Source: an uncultured Fidelibacterota bacterium (GTDB lineage Bacteria > Fidelibacterota > Fidelibacteria > Fidelibacterales > Fidelibacteraceae). From it: a stretch of 22,226 nt of DNA. The stretch is from contig CALMFL010000208.1 of NCBI GenBank assembly GCA_937862595.1, forward strand, positions 1 through 22,226. Direction: 5' to 3'. This document shows positions 7,802-14,606 of the stretch, piece after piece. Position numbers and translations under genes: made by a program. The number at the start of each line of letters is the position of its first letter. The stretch's first letter is position 1. Under the pieces are notes generated by a model. It had not been told where the DNA came from. It made no database searches and saw only the letters and a list, made by a program, of their open reading frames with translations.

Positions 7802-8512
7802 ATGAAAAAGCTGTTCATCATCCTTCTGGCATGTCTGACCGCGGTTTCGGCCGGGCAGTTCAGCGGGAAAGATTATATCCGTTATGCCTTGCCTGAAGCG
7901 GCCGGAACCTGGGAGGGCTATGTTGTGCTGGGTACCGGAGCCGCCTTATCGGGACTCGCGGTCTTCGCCGACAAGCCGGTTCAGGAATTCATGATAAAAA
8001 AAACCTATCTGCCGCATTGGCTGAGTGCCGTAACGGACTCCTATGTCGACCATTACTGGGCTTTCGGTGTCTCCGCCCTGGGCGCACTGGGCAAAGGCCG
8101 CCAGACCGGCGATTACGGCGAAGCCTTTCGTTACTGGGCAGCGGGTAATTTCGGGACCGTTGCGCTGACCTATGCCCTCAAATACGGGGTCGGGCGTTTG
8201 CGCCCCGATGGACAGAACAGAAAATCCTTCCCCTCGGGGCATGCAAGCGTGGCCTTCGCAACCGCCACCATGTACCAGATGTGGTACGGATGGAAGGCCG
8301 GCGCGCCGGCCTACGCGTTTGCGATGATCACCGCCTTTCAGCGGCTGGACGACAATCAGCACTGGCTCAGCGATGTGATCATGGGGGCGGCCATCGGCAT
8401 TGCGGTGCCCTACATGCTCTACAAAGGCGAAGAAAAGGCCAAAACAGATCAGGGTCTGATCATTCCGCCCCTCTCGATCTCCATTCCGATCAATTTACCT
8501 GTCCGGCAATAA
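7802..8512 (+). CDS. Secreted PAP2-family phosphatase
   Basis: The 236-residue protein starts with a Sec signal peptide (MKKLFIILLACLTAVSAG). It contains all three phosphatidic-acid-phosphatase signatures: K127 to R134-P135 (KYGVGRLRP), PSGH at 144-147, and R181-x5-H187-xxx-D191. The hydrophobic segments between them fit a membrane-associated enzyme whose active site faces the periplasm. The family dephosphorylates lipid phosphates such as phosphatidic acid or undecaprenyl pyrophosphate, and some members act on soluble phosphates. There is no convincing Shine-Dalgarno before the ATG. The gene is followed after 2 bases by mutY, which suggests co-transcription without an obvious functional link. 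The substrate is unknown. Confidence 0.9.
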   Translation: MKKLFIILLACLTAVSAGQFSGKDYIRYALPEAAGTWEGYVVLGTGAALSGLAVFADKPVQEFMIKKTYLPHWLSAVTDSYVDHYWAFGVSALGALGKGRQTGDYGEAFRYWAAGNFGTVALTYALKYGVGRLRPDGQNRKSFPSGHASVAFATATMYQMWYGWKAGAPAYAFAMITAFQRLDDNQHWLSDVIMGAAIGIAVPYMLYKGEEKAKTDQGLIIPPLSISIPINLPVRQ

Positions 8513-8514
8513 TC

Positions 8515-9621
8515 ATGCAGAAGCACATTTCAAAGAACATGGCCGATGCCCTGATGGCCTGGTTCGGGCATCACCGCCGCACCATGCCCTGGCGGGGTTC
8601 GGACGACCCCTACCATATCTGGGTCAGCGAAATGATGCTCCAGCAAACCCAGGTGGCGACGGTGGAAAATTATTACCCCAAATGGATCGCACGTTTCCCG
8701 GATGTTTTCTCCCTGGCGGCCGCCGATCTTGAAGACGTGCTGAAGATCTGGGAGGGACTGGGGTACTACACCCGGGCACGGAATTTTCACAAAGGGGCGA
8801 AATATATCGCGGAACATGCAAAGGACAGGAAATCCCCTTTCCCCGATAATTATGAGGAATGGCTGAAGGTGCCGGGCGTCGGTCCCTATACGGCCGCCGC
8901 GGTTTCCAGCATCGCGTTCGGATATCCTGCCGCGGTGGTGGACGGGAACGTCAAACGGGTCATGGCGCGGCTGTTTTGTCTGGACGAGGATATCGCAACG
9001 CAAAAATATCATAAAATGCTGTTTGAGATCATGAATCGGGGATTCCACGGCCATCATCCCGGCTGGGTCAATCAGGCCTGGATGGAGTTGGGCTCCCTGC
9101 AATGCACGCCGCGCCCGGATTGTTCGCGCTGTCCCCTGAACGGGGATTGCTGCGCTTATAAAGCCGGCAAGACGCAGCGGTATCCCGTGAAGGCGGAAAA
9201 GAAAAAGATCCCCGTCCGCTGCGGCGCGGCATTTGTCGTTTTACATAAAAACCGCATGCTGATGGTACGCCGGCACGCCGAGGGCTTTCTGGGGGGGCTG
9301 TGGGAATTCCCGGGATATACCCTGAAAAGCGATCGCCCCGATCCGCTTGCCTTTGCCGAATTTATACGGGAACACCGTCTCGTGAACGTTCGTCCCCTCG
9401 GGCGCAGCGTACGGCACACCTACTCGCATTTTCACCAGCGGATCGACCTGTTCTCGGCGGAACTTGAGGTCCCCTGGGAGAGTAATGCCTGGGCGGAAGC
9501 ACGCCGGATCGGCCTTGATGAGCTCGGATCCGTTCCCTGCTCGCGCCTGACGATCAAAATTGCGGGGATCCTCGATGAAAAATATCCGCACGGGAGCCCC
9601 GAACGGGAAGAGAATAATTAA
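8515..9621 (+). CDS. mutY: Adenine DNA glycosylase MutY
   Basis: The 368-residue protein removes adenine mispaired with 8-oxoguanine. Catalytic Glu39 lies in WVSEMMLQQTQV. The helix-hairpin-helix is at about 119-130 (VPGVGPYTAAAV), with catalytic Asp143 in VVDGNV. The iron-sulfur cysteines are C197, C203, C206 and C212. The first interval is five residues, whereas the Nth/MutY family normally has six. The C-terminal Nudix-like domain (about 235-360) that recognises 8-oxoG is present (LGGLWEFPGY, HTYSHFHQRI). The start at 8515 is 2 bases after the PAP2 stop and lacks a clear ribosome site; ATG 8539 is an alternative. The long open extension upstream to 8281 overlaps PAP2 and is rejected. Confidence 0.95.
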   Translation: MQKHISKNMADALMAWFGHHRRTMPWRGSDDPYHIWVSEMMLQQTQVATVENYYPKWIARFPDVFSLAAADLEDVLKIWEGLGYYTRARNFHKGAKYIAEHAKDRKSPFPDNYEEWLKVPGVGPYTAAAVSSIAFGYPAAVVDGNVKRVMARLFCLDEDIATQKYHKMLFEIMNRGFHGHHPGWVNQAWMELGSLQCTPRPDCSRCPLNGDCCAYKAGKTQRYPVKAEKKKIPVRCGAAFVVLHKNRMLMVRRHAEGFLGGLWEFPGYTLKSDRPDPLAFAEFIREHRLVNVRPLGRSVRHTYSHFHQRIDLFSAELEVPWESNAWAEARRIGLDELGSVPCSRLTIKIAGILDEKYPHGSPEREENN

Positions 9622-9622
9622 C

Positions 9623-9651
9623 TTGCCTATAAATCCAAATACCATTATTAT
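9623..9651 (+). promoter_or_regulatory. Candidate sigma70-type promoter, near-leaderless
   Basis: TTGCCT (9623-9628) and TATTAT (9646-9651) are separated by 17 bases. They match the -35 and -10 consensus at four and five of six positions. Transcription would start around 9657-9660, directly at or beside the aminotransferase ATG at 9661. No Shine-Dalgarno is present before that ATG, which is consistent with leaderless translation. This is inferred from the sequence only. Confidence 0.45.
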
Positions 9652-9660
9652 CCCTACGCG

Positions 9661-10815
9661 ATGAAATTTAGCACACGCATACAATACCTTCAGGACATTG
9701 TCAAATCCAGCGAACGCGTTCTGACCGATACCGTTCCGAAAGGCTATATCGACCTTACTTCTTCCGTGCCGCCGTTTCCGGTGCCGGGTGTGCTGCTCAA
9801 TGCCGCTCAGGAGATCATTCGCTCCGAAAACCTGAATTACACCGCCACTCCCGGACTGCTAAAACTGCGCGAAGCTCTGGCGGAACGCCACAACCTTCCC
9901 TGGGGCGAGGACGGGGTGACCATCACCACGGGAACTTCAGAAGCCTTGTTCTGTGCCCTGGCGGTCCTGCTGGATCCCGGCGACGAACTGCTTGTCCCGG
10001 CGCTGACCTTGCGGGCGCATAAGGCGGCCAGCATGTTCTTTTCGGGCGTGGTCCGCGAATATCCCATTTCCATGGACTCTCCGAACCCGGTCATGGCGCA
10101 GACCCTGATCGACATGATCTCCCCCGAGACAAAGGCCATCCTCGTGAACAACCCGCTGATCGCAACGGGGCAGCTGTTTGCACCCGATGAATTTGCCCGC
10201 CTTTCGGACTATTGCGCCGGAAAGGGCATTTACATCCTGGTGGATGAAACATTCTATGAGATCCATTATCCCGGCTATGAATCCGCCTCCTTTGCAGGAT
10301 ACGCGGACCATGTGATCTGTTTTTCAAGCATGACGAAATTATTTTCAATGAGCGGTCTGCGCATCGGCTGGCTCTTTGCGCTTCCGGAGATCGGCGAGGC
10401 CATCAACTCGGTGCGCTATATCTCCTCCACCTGTGCGAACACCTTCTCCCAACGGTTTGTCCTGCGCATGGTGAACGGACTGGGGAACGAGACGCGGGAA
10501 AAACTGATATCGATCCTTCAGAACAGAAGGAAGCTGATGATCGAGACGCTCCAGCAGAACGGATTCACCCGTTTTGTCCGTTCCTATGCGGGATATTACA
10601 TTCTGGTAAATATCAGGGACGAGTTGAAGATGCCGTGTTCCGACGGAGAGTTCGTCAAACTGCTGAAAGAACGGCATGAAGTGCTGGCGACGCCGGGAAG
10701 TCATTTCGGCTCCGCGGCCGAGGGCTACATTCGAATTTCCTTTGCCACGGACGAGACCAGCATTCAGCGCGGAGTGGAAGCGATCCGAAGCTGTATCGAA
10801 GAATTCAATCTGTAA
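9661..10815 (+). CDS. PLP-dependent class I/II aminotransferase
   Basis: The 384-residue fold-type I protein has the expected PLP-site residues: Asn164 region, Asp195 in VDETFYE, Schiff-base Lys226 in SSMTKLFSMSGLRIGW, Arg234, and a C-terminal substrate-carboxylate Arg in YIRISFA. The GTSEAL segment near 91 would hold the phosphate. It belongs broadly to the aspartate/aromatic aminotransferase clade (COG0436). The usual NNPxNPTG motif is changed to NNPLIATG, so the second Asn-Pro is lost. The substrate cannot be assigned. It starts a group with the MetX-like gene 16 bases downstream. The ATG has no ribosome site and a promoter candidate lies right upstream. Confidence 0.88.
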   Translation: MKFSTRIQYLQDIVKSSERVLTDTVPKGYIDLTSSVPPFPVPGVLLNAAQEIIRSENLNYTATPGLLKLREALAERHNLPWGEDGVTITTGTSEALFCALAVLLDPGDELLVPALTLRAHKAASMFFSGVVREYPISMDSPNPVMAQTLIDMISPETKAILVNNPLIATGQLFAPDEFARLSDYCAGKGIYILVDETFYEIHYPGYESASFAGYADHVICFSSMTKLFSMSGLRIGWLFALPEIGEAINSVRYISSTCANTFSQRFVLRMVNGLGNETREKLISILQNRRKLMIETLQQNGFTRFVRSYAGYYILVNIRDELKMPCSDGEFVKLLKERHEVLATPGSHFGSAAEGYIRISFATDETSIQRGVEAIRSCIEEFNL

Positions 10816-10831
10816 TGAACGGGGTTTGAAC

Positions 10832-11848
10832 ATGAAGCGCGGTTTAGTGTCATTTATTCTGCTCCTTTGCCTTATGCCTTTCATTTATGCGGCGCCGCCG
10901 CTCCGGACGGTCGGGCTGGGGGATTTTTTCCTGACCGGCGGGGACATCCTGGAGGATTGCCGGATCGGATACCGGACCGCCGGACAGGCGAATGCCGACA
11001 GCAGCAACGTCATCCTGTATCCCACCTGGTTCGGGGGAACTTCGGAACATATCTGGAACCTGATCCGGATCCATGATTTCGTTGATACTACAGCGTATTT
11101 CGTCATCATGGCGGATGCGCTCGGGAACGGCGTCTCAAGCTCTCCCTCCAATTCGGCGACGCAGGCGGGACGGGACTTCCCGGACATCCGCATCGCCGAT
11201 ATGGCGCGATGCGAATATGCCCTCCTGCAGAAACTCGGGATCAAAAAACTTCACGCCGTGATCGGCGGTTCGATGGGAAGTATGCAGGGATTTGAGTTCA
11301 TTGTCCGGTACCCCGGCATGGTCGAAAAGGCCGTCCTGTACGTAAGTACGCCCCGCGAATCCGCCTATGACCTCCTGCGCGGACAGACCGGGCTCGGGAT
11401 CATTGAACTCGGCAGAAAATACGGCATTCCCGAAGCGGAATATATGCGCCCCGTCCGGATCGCCCTGGCGCTCAACGGGAAATCCCCGGATTTTTTCGCC
11501 GGAGAAATGGCACCCGAAGACGTACCGGCCTTCCTTGGGGGTTTCGACGCCTACGATCCCGGAATATTCCCGGCGGATAATTTTTACTGCCAGTCACGGG
11601 CGATCTATCATCACGACATCAGCCGGGAAGACGGGGGAGATATGGACAAGACCGCACAGCGCATAAGAACTAAAATGCTGATCATTGTCAACAAACAGGA
11701 CCATCTGGTCAGTCCGAAGCCGGCGCTGGACCTTGCGAAAAAGACCGGCGCCAAAACCCTGATCCTGGACAACAACCGCGGGCATCTGGGAATAACCCAT
11801 GAGATCGGCAAGGTTCGCCGGGCTATGGCGCGCTTTCTGGATTCGTGA
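10832..11848 (+). CDS. Secreted alpha/beta hydrolase, homoserine O-acetyltransferase (MetX)-like
   Basis: The 338-residue protein has a Sec signal peptide (MKRGLVSFILLLCLMPFIYA). An alpha/beta-hydrolase core of the MetX group follows, with GGSMGSMQ (nucleophile Ser147), acid Asp at about 290 (NKQDHLVS) and His at about 318 (RGHLG). Early segments LYPTWFGGTSEH and ADALGNGVSSSPSNS resemble MetX. True MetX is cytoplasmic and lacks a leader, so a periplasmic hydrolase or acyltransferase is more likely than methionine synthesis. I took the ATG at 10832, preceded by CGGGG, because it begins the signal peptide. The longer frame from 10676 overlaps the aminotransferase. Confidence 0.85.
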   Translation: MKRGLVSFILLLCLMPFIYAAPPLRTVGLGDFFLTGGDILEDCRIGYRTAGQANADSSNVILYPTWFGGTSEHIWNLIRIHDFVDTTAYFVIMADALGNGVSSSPSNSATQAGRDFPDIRIADMARCEYALLQKLGIKKLHAVIGGSMGSMQGFEFIVRYPGMVEKAVLYVSTPRESAYDLLRGQTGLGIIELGRKYGIPEAEYMRPVRIALALNGKSPDFFAGEMAPEDVPAFLGGFDAYDPGIFPADNFYCQSRAIYHHDISREDGGDMDKTAQRIRTKMLIIVNKQDHLVSPKPALDLAKKTGAKTLILDNNRGHLGITHEIGKVRRAMARFLDS

Positions 11849-11893
11849 CCGGTATTTTCCTGAGATCAAACCCACAGACAGAGAGGTGAAAAA

Positions 11894-12364
11894 ATGAATT
11901 CCCTGAACAAGAACGATATCGCTCCGGATTTTAAGCTTAAGGACGCAAAGGGAAACGAGCACGAACTGAAGCAATTCCGGGGTAAACGGGTCGTCCTTTA
12001 TTTCTATCCGAAGGATGACACGCCCGGATGCACCAAAGAAGCCTGTTCCTTCCGCGACGACTATTCAAGCTATACCGCCAACGGCATCGCGGTCATCGGC
12101 ATCAGCGCCGACAGTCCGGAATCGCACCGGCGCTTTGCGGAAAAACACGAGCTTCCCTTCCTGCTTCTGTCGGACCCGGAGAAGGGTGTGATGACGGCGT
12201 ACGGAGCCTGGGGCGAAAAGAAGCTCTACGGCAAGACCGTCACCGGCGTGATCCGGAAGACCTTTCTGATCGACGAAACGGGCAGGATCCTGAAAATATT
12301 CCCCAAAGTCAGGGTGGAGGGCCATTCGGAAGCCATTCTGAAAGAATTCGGTATTGAAATATAG
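11894..12364 (+). CDS. bcp: Thiol peroxidase of the Bcp/PrxQ class
   Basis: The 156-residue protein is full length for Bcp. The peroxidatic Cys46 lies in PKDDTPGCTKEAC, and the resolving Cys51 follows five residues later, giving the atypical two-Cys PrxQ arrangement. The catalytic surroundings (FYPKDDTPGCT) and the downstream VIRKTFLID segment are canonical. It reduces hydrogen peroxide and organic hydroperoxides using thioredoxin in the cytoplasm. A strong ribosome site, GAGAGGTG, precedes the ATG. It is convergent with dnaA, and the gap between them holds a palindromic element. The 45-base gap from the MetX-like gene leaves co-transcription possible. Confidence 0.95.
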   Translation: MNSLNKNDIAPDFKLKDAKGNEHELKQFRGKRVVLYFYPKDDTPGCTKEACSFRDDYSSYTANGIAVIGISADSPESHRRFAEKHELPFLLLSDPEKGVMTAYGAWGEKKLYGKTVTGVIRKTFLIDETGRILKIFPKVRVEGHSEAILKEFGIEI

Positions 12365-12377
12365 CCTGAAACACTGT

Positions 12378-12628
12378 ACACAAAGGCACGAAGTACCGCA
12401 AAGCCACGGGTTTTTGTAACCGCAAAGATACACCAATCCACAGTAAATAGGTTTTTTCAAAGAAACACAAACAGAGGTTAAAATATCAACTGTTATATGG
12501 AAACAATAACAGTATCTTGTCTCTTTGAAAGCTTTATATCCTTTTAGGGTATTCAATAATTGTTTACGTTGTTCGCCTAACGGTTTAATAGGCTCTTTGC
12601 GGCTTTGTGGTACTTCGCGCCTTTGTGT
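12378..12628. repeat. 251-bp MITE-like element with 30-bp imperfect terminal inverted repeats
   Basis: The left arm 12378-12407 (beginning ACACAAAGGCACGAAGTACC) and the reverse complement of the right arm 12599-12628 agree at 27 of 30 positions. Near the centre a perfect 8-bp pair, ACTGTTAT (12489-12496) and ATAACAGT (12506-12513), forms a hairpin tip. A weaker internal pair, TTTCAAAGA and TCTTTGAAA (12455-12463, 12522-12530), lies between, so the whole segment could fold as one long imperfect hairpin. It has no coding capacity. It fills the convergent gap between bcp and dnaA and ends three bases from the dnaA stop. It could be a non-autonomous mobile element or a large bidirectional terminator. 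Confidence 0.7.
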
Positions 12629-12631
12629 TAA

Positions 12632-14047
12632 TTAATCGCCTTCGAATTCGATCTGCTGGGTGATCAGGGCGATCTCCTTTTTGAAGGAGCCTTCCGCGCG
12701 GGTGCGTTTTCCGATCTCGCGCACGCCGTACATGACGGTCGTGTGGTCGCGGCCGCCCAGGCGCAATCCGATGGTTTTCAGGGACGCATTGCACAATTCG
12801 CGGCAAAGGTACATCATGACCTGGCGGGCCAGAGCGACTTCCTTGCGCCGGCCTTTTCCGACCAGCTCGTTCGCTGAGACCTTGTAATAGCGGGTCACGA
12901 CCTTCTGGACCGTATCGATGGAGATGATCCGGTTTCGCTTTACGCCCTTGATGTCCATCAGGACGGACTTTGCGAGCCCGAGGGTAATGTCCGCATGGTT
13001 CAGCGAACTGCGCGCCAGGATCGTGGTCAGGGCGCCTTCAAGCTCCCGGATGTTCGAACTGATGTTCTGCGCAATGAATTCCACGACCTCGTAGGGGATA
13101 TCAAGGTCCTCGATGACGTTCTTATGCTGAAGGATCGCGATGCGGGATTCATAATCTGGCGACTGGACATCCACCATGAGTCCCGAAAGGAAACGGGACA
13201 CAAGGCGCCCTTCCAGGCCCTCCAGCTCCTTCGGCGGCCGGTCCGAGGTGATGACGATCTGTTTGTCACGCTGAAGCAAGTCGTTAAAAATATGGAAAAA
13301 TTGCTCCTGTGTCCCTTCCCGGGATTTCAGGAACTGGACGTCGTCCACGAGCAGGATGTCGGCCTGAAGATACAATGAGCTGAAGTCGCTTTTGCGGTTG
13401 TTCTGGATCGCATCGATAAAATCACGCATAAAGGTGTCGATGGAGACGTAGATCACGCGGCTGTAAGGATCTTTGGCGTGCACCCGGTTCCCGATCGCCT
13501 GCAGCAGATGCGTCTTTCCCAGGCCGGTTCCCCCGTAGATAAAGAGCGGATTGTAAGAACGCCCCGGATTTTCCGAAACGGAGGACGCCGCGACCTTGGC
13601 GAACTGGTTATGCGGTCCCTCGACGAATTCCTCAAAGGTGAAACGGCTGTTGAAAGTGGAATACAGGTCCTGCTGGGCGGGCTTTCTTGCGGGTGCGGGA
13701 TCCGCCTTTCCCGGGACCATGGTTCGGATATCGGAATGCGCGGACACGCCCGAAGGTTTTTCCTCCTGCAGGGCGGAATTGATGACGAACTGAACCTTCT
13801 TGTTGGAGGGAAAATATTTGTCGATAATGGGCGAAAAGGTGTTCCAGTAATTGTATTCAATGAACTCGATATGGAACTTGTTCGGCGCCGCCAGGGTCAG
13901 AATGTCGTTTTCGTTGGAACAGAAGCGCAAGGGCGAAAACCAGGACGAAAAACTCTGAGGGTTCAAAACCCCCTCAAGGTCCTTCAGACAGGCGTCCCAG
14001 CGCGATTCCCCAAGGGGCGCAAGCGATATTGATTCTAAGTTATCCAC
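12632..14047 (-). CDS. dnaA: Chromosomal replication initiator DnaA
   Basis: The 471-residue protein has the four DnaA domains: domain I (about 13-90, with W17 and SFSSWFSPLRF), a Pro/Ala-rich linker (95-130), the AAA+ domain, and the DNA-binding domain IV. The AAA+ domain has Walker A GGTGLGKT at 172-179, Walker B LLVDDVQF at 232-239, sensor ITSDR and an arginine-finger region EGRLVSRF. Domain IV (about 375-471) contains the DnaA-box signature GGRDHTTVMYG at 431-441. ATP-bound DnaA opens the origin. The only usable start before W17 is GTG at 14047, since an in-frame TAG lies two codons upstream and there is no other start codon in between. No Shine-Dalgarno is visible. dnaN does not follow. 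Confidence 0.97.
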   Translation of the reverse strand: MDNLESISLAPLGESRWDACLKDLEGVLNPQSFSSWFSPLRFCSNENDILTLAAPNKFHIEFIEYNYWNTFSPIIDKYFPSNKKVQFVINSALQEEKPSGVSAHSDIRTMVPGKADPAPARKPAQQDLYSTFNSRFTFEEFVEGPHNQFAKVAASSVSENPGRSYNPLFIYGGTGLGKTHLLQAIGNRVHAKDPYSRVIYVSIDTFMRDFIDAIQNNRKSDFSSLYLQADILLVDDVQFLKSREGTQEQFFHIFNDLLQRDKQIVITSDRPPKELEGLEGRLVSRFLSGLMVDVQSPDYESRIAILQHKNVIEDLDIPYEVVEFIAQNISSNIRELEGALTTILARSSLNHADITLGLAKSVLMDIKGVKRNRIISIDTVQKVVTRYYKVSANELVGKGRRKEVALARQVMMYLCRELCNASLKTIGLRLGGRDHTTVMYGVREIGKRTRAEGSFKKEIALITQQIEFEGD

Positions 14048-14070
14048 ACGCTAATCCACAGTTATCCACA
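14040..14070 (+). promoter_or_regulatory. DnaA-box cluster overlapping the dnaA start
   Basis: There are three boxes at 14040, 14052 and 14062, spaced 12 and 10 bases apart, about one helical turn each. The first contains the dnaA GTG codon, which is the reverse complement of its CAC. Bound DnaA would cover the translation start region and any promoter close by, which suggests autoregulation of dnaA. The boxes are seen directly; the autoregulation is inference. Confidence 0.8.
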
Positions 14071-14192
14071 TCATGCTAACAGGTAATGCACAACAACGGC
14101 CGAGGCAAAACCCCCTGAATCATAAGAAAATATATTGTTTCAACTAGACTCAGATCAAAATTACCAAGGTCTGCAATATTTATGTGTTATTT

Positions 14193-14212
14193 TTATCCAC
14201 ATGTTATCCACA
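14193..14212 (+). promoter_or_regulatory. Distal pair of DnaA boxes
   Basis: Two perfect TTATCCACA boxes lie at 14193-14201 and 14204-14212. They are 11 bases apart start to start and in the same orientation. They border the AT-rich segment on the side away from dnaA and so could anchor the DnaA filament that opens the duplex. Confidence 0.8.
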
Positions 14213-14606
14213 TATATTGCATGATTAAATCTACAGGAAAGGCCGGATAAAAACAAGGAAAAAGATGATAAATTATCGGAAGGGCAGAGGTGCCCGGACG
14301 GAGGGTTGCCGGTACGGGAAATTTTTGACCGGATAAAAAAACTTGCGGCTATTTATATGAACCCGTTCTTCACGGTGGGAACCTGCCGTCCGGTTCAATC
14401 TTCCTTAACCCGACTTCGCCGAGGCTATGGCGGGAAGGCCTGATTTCCGCGGACATTGAGCTGGGCTCCCGTGTCATTGATGTTGATTCACAAAATTAAG
14501 ACCGCAAGTTTCATTCAAAGAGCAGTATCAACTTAAGGTCTTTTATCCCGAAACACAACATTTTTTCTTTTCAAAAGAGTAAAATTATACGTAGTATTTC
14601 ACTGAT
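14213..14606. other. 394-base non-coding spacer between oriC and the ParB-like gene
   Basis: I see no convincing gene here, and in particular no rpmH or tRNA. The stretch contains several inverted repeats: GGGCA/TGCCC with a 4-base loop (14282-14295), a perfect 8-bp CCGGACGG/CCGTCCGG pair at 14294-14301 and 14386-14393, and CGCC/GGCG in a GC-rich patch at 14417-14432. An AT-rich tract at about 14545-14606 probably carries the promoter of the ParB-like gene, although no clear -35/-10 pair stands out. It may extend the origin or encode a small structured RNA; neither is shown. Confidence 0.5.

Larger units (their letters stand above)
14040..14212. other. oriC: Predicted chromosomal origin oriC
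   Basis: Immediately upstream of dnaA lie four perfect DnaA boxes (TTATCCACA) at 14040-14048, 14062-14070, 14193-14201 and 14204-14212, plus one single-mismatch copy (TAATCCACA) at 14052-14060. All are in the same orientation. They form two clusters separated by about 120 bases, and the distal half of that interval (about 14115-14192) is strongly AT-rich and is the natural candidate unwinding element. Position next to dnaA is the normal location of bacterial origins. I could not identify a convincing DnaA-trio or IHF site. Confidence 0.88.

Noticed and set aside
8281..8514. N-terminal extension of mutY by 78 residues
   Set aside because: It overlaps the end of the PAP2 gene in another frame, shows no MutY similarity, and a normal MutY begins at 8515.
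10676..10831. Extended N-terminus of the MetX-like gene
   Set aside because: It overlaps the aminotransferase gene, and the signal peptide begins exactly at 10832.
14371..14457. 28-codon frame (MNPFFTVGTCRP...) beside the origin and a tRNA-like GGTTCAATC
   Set aside because: The frame lies in inverted-repeat sequence without a ribosome site. The T-arm-like string has no pairing stem, so neither a gene nor a tRNA is supported.
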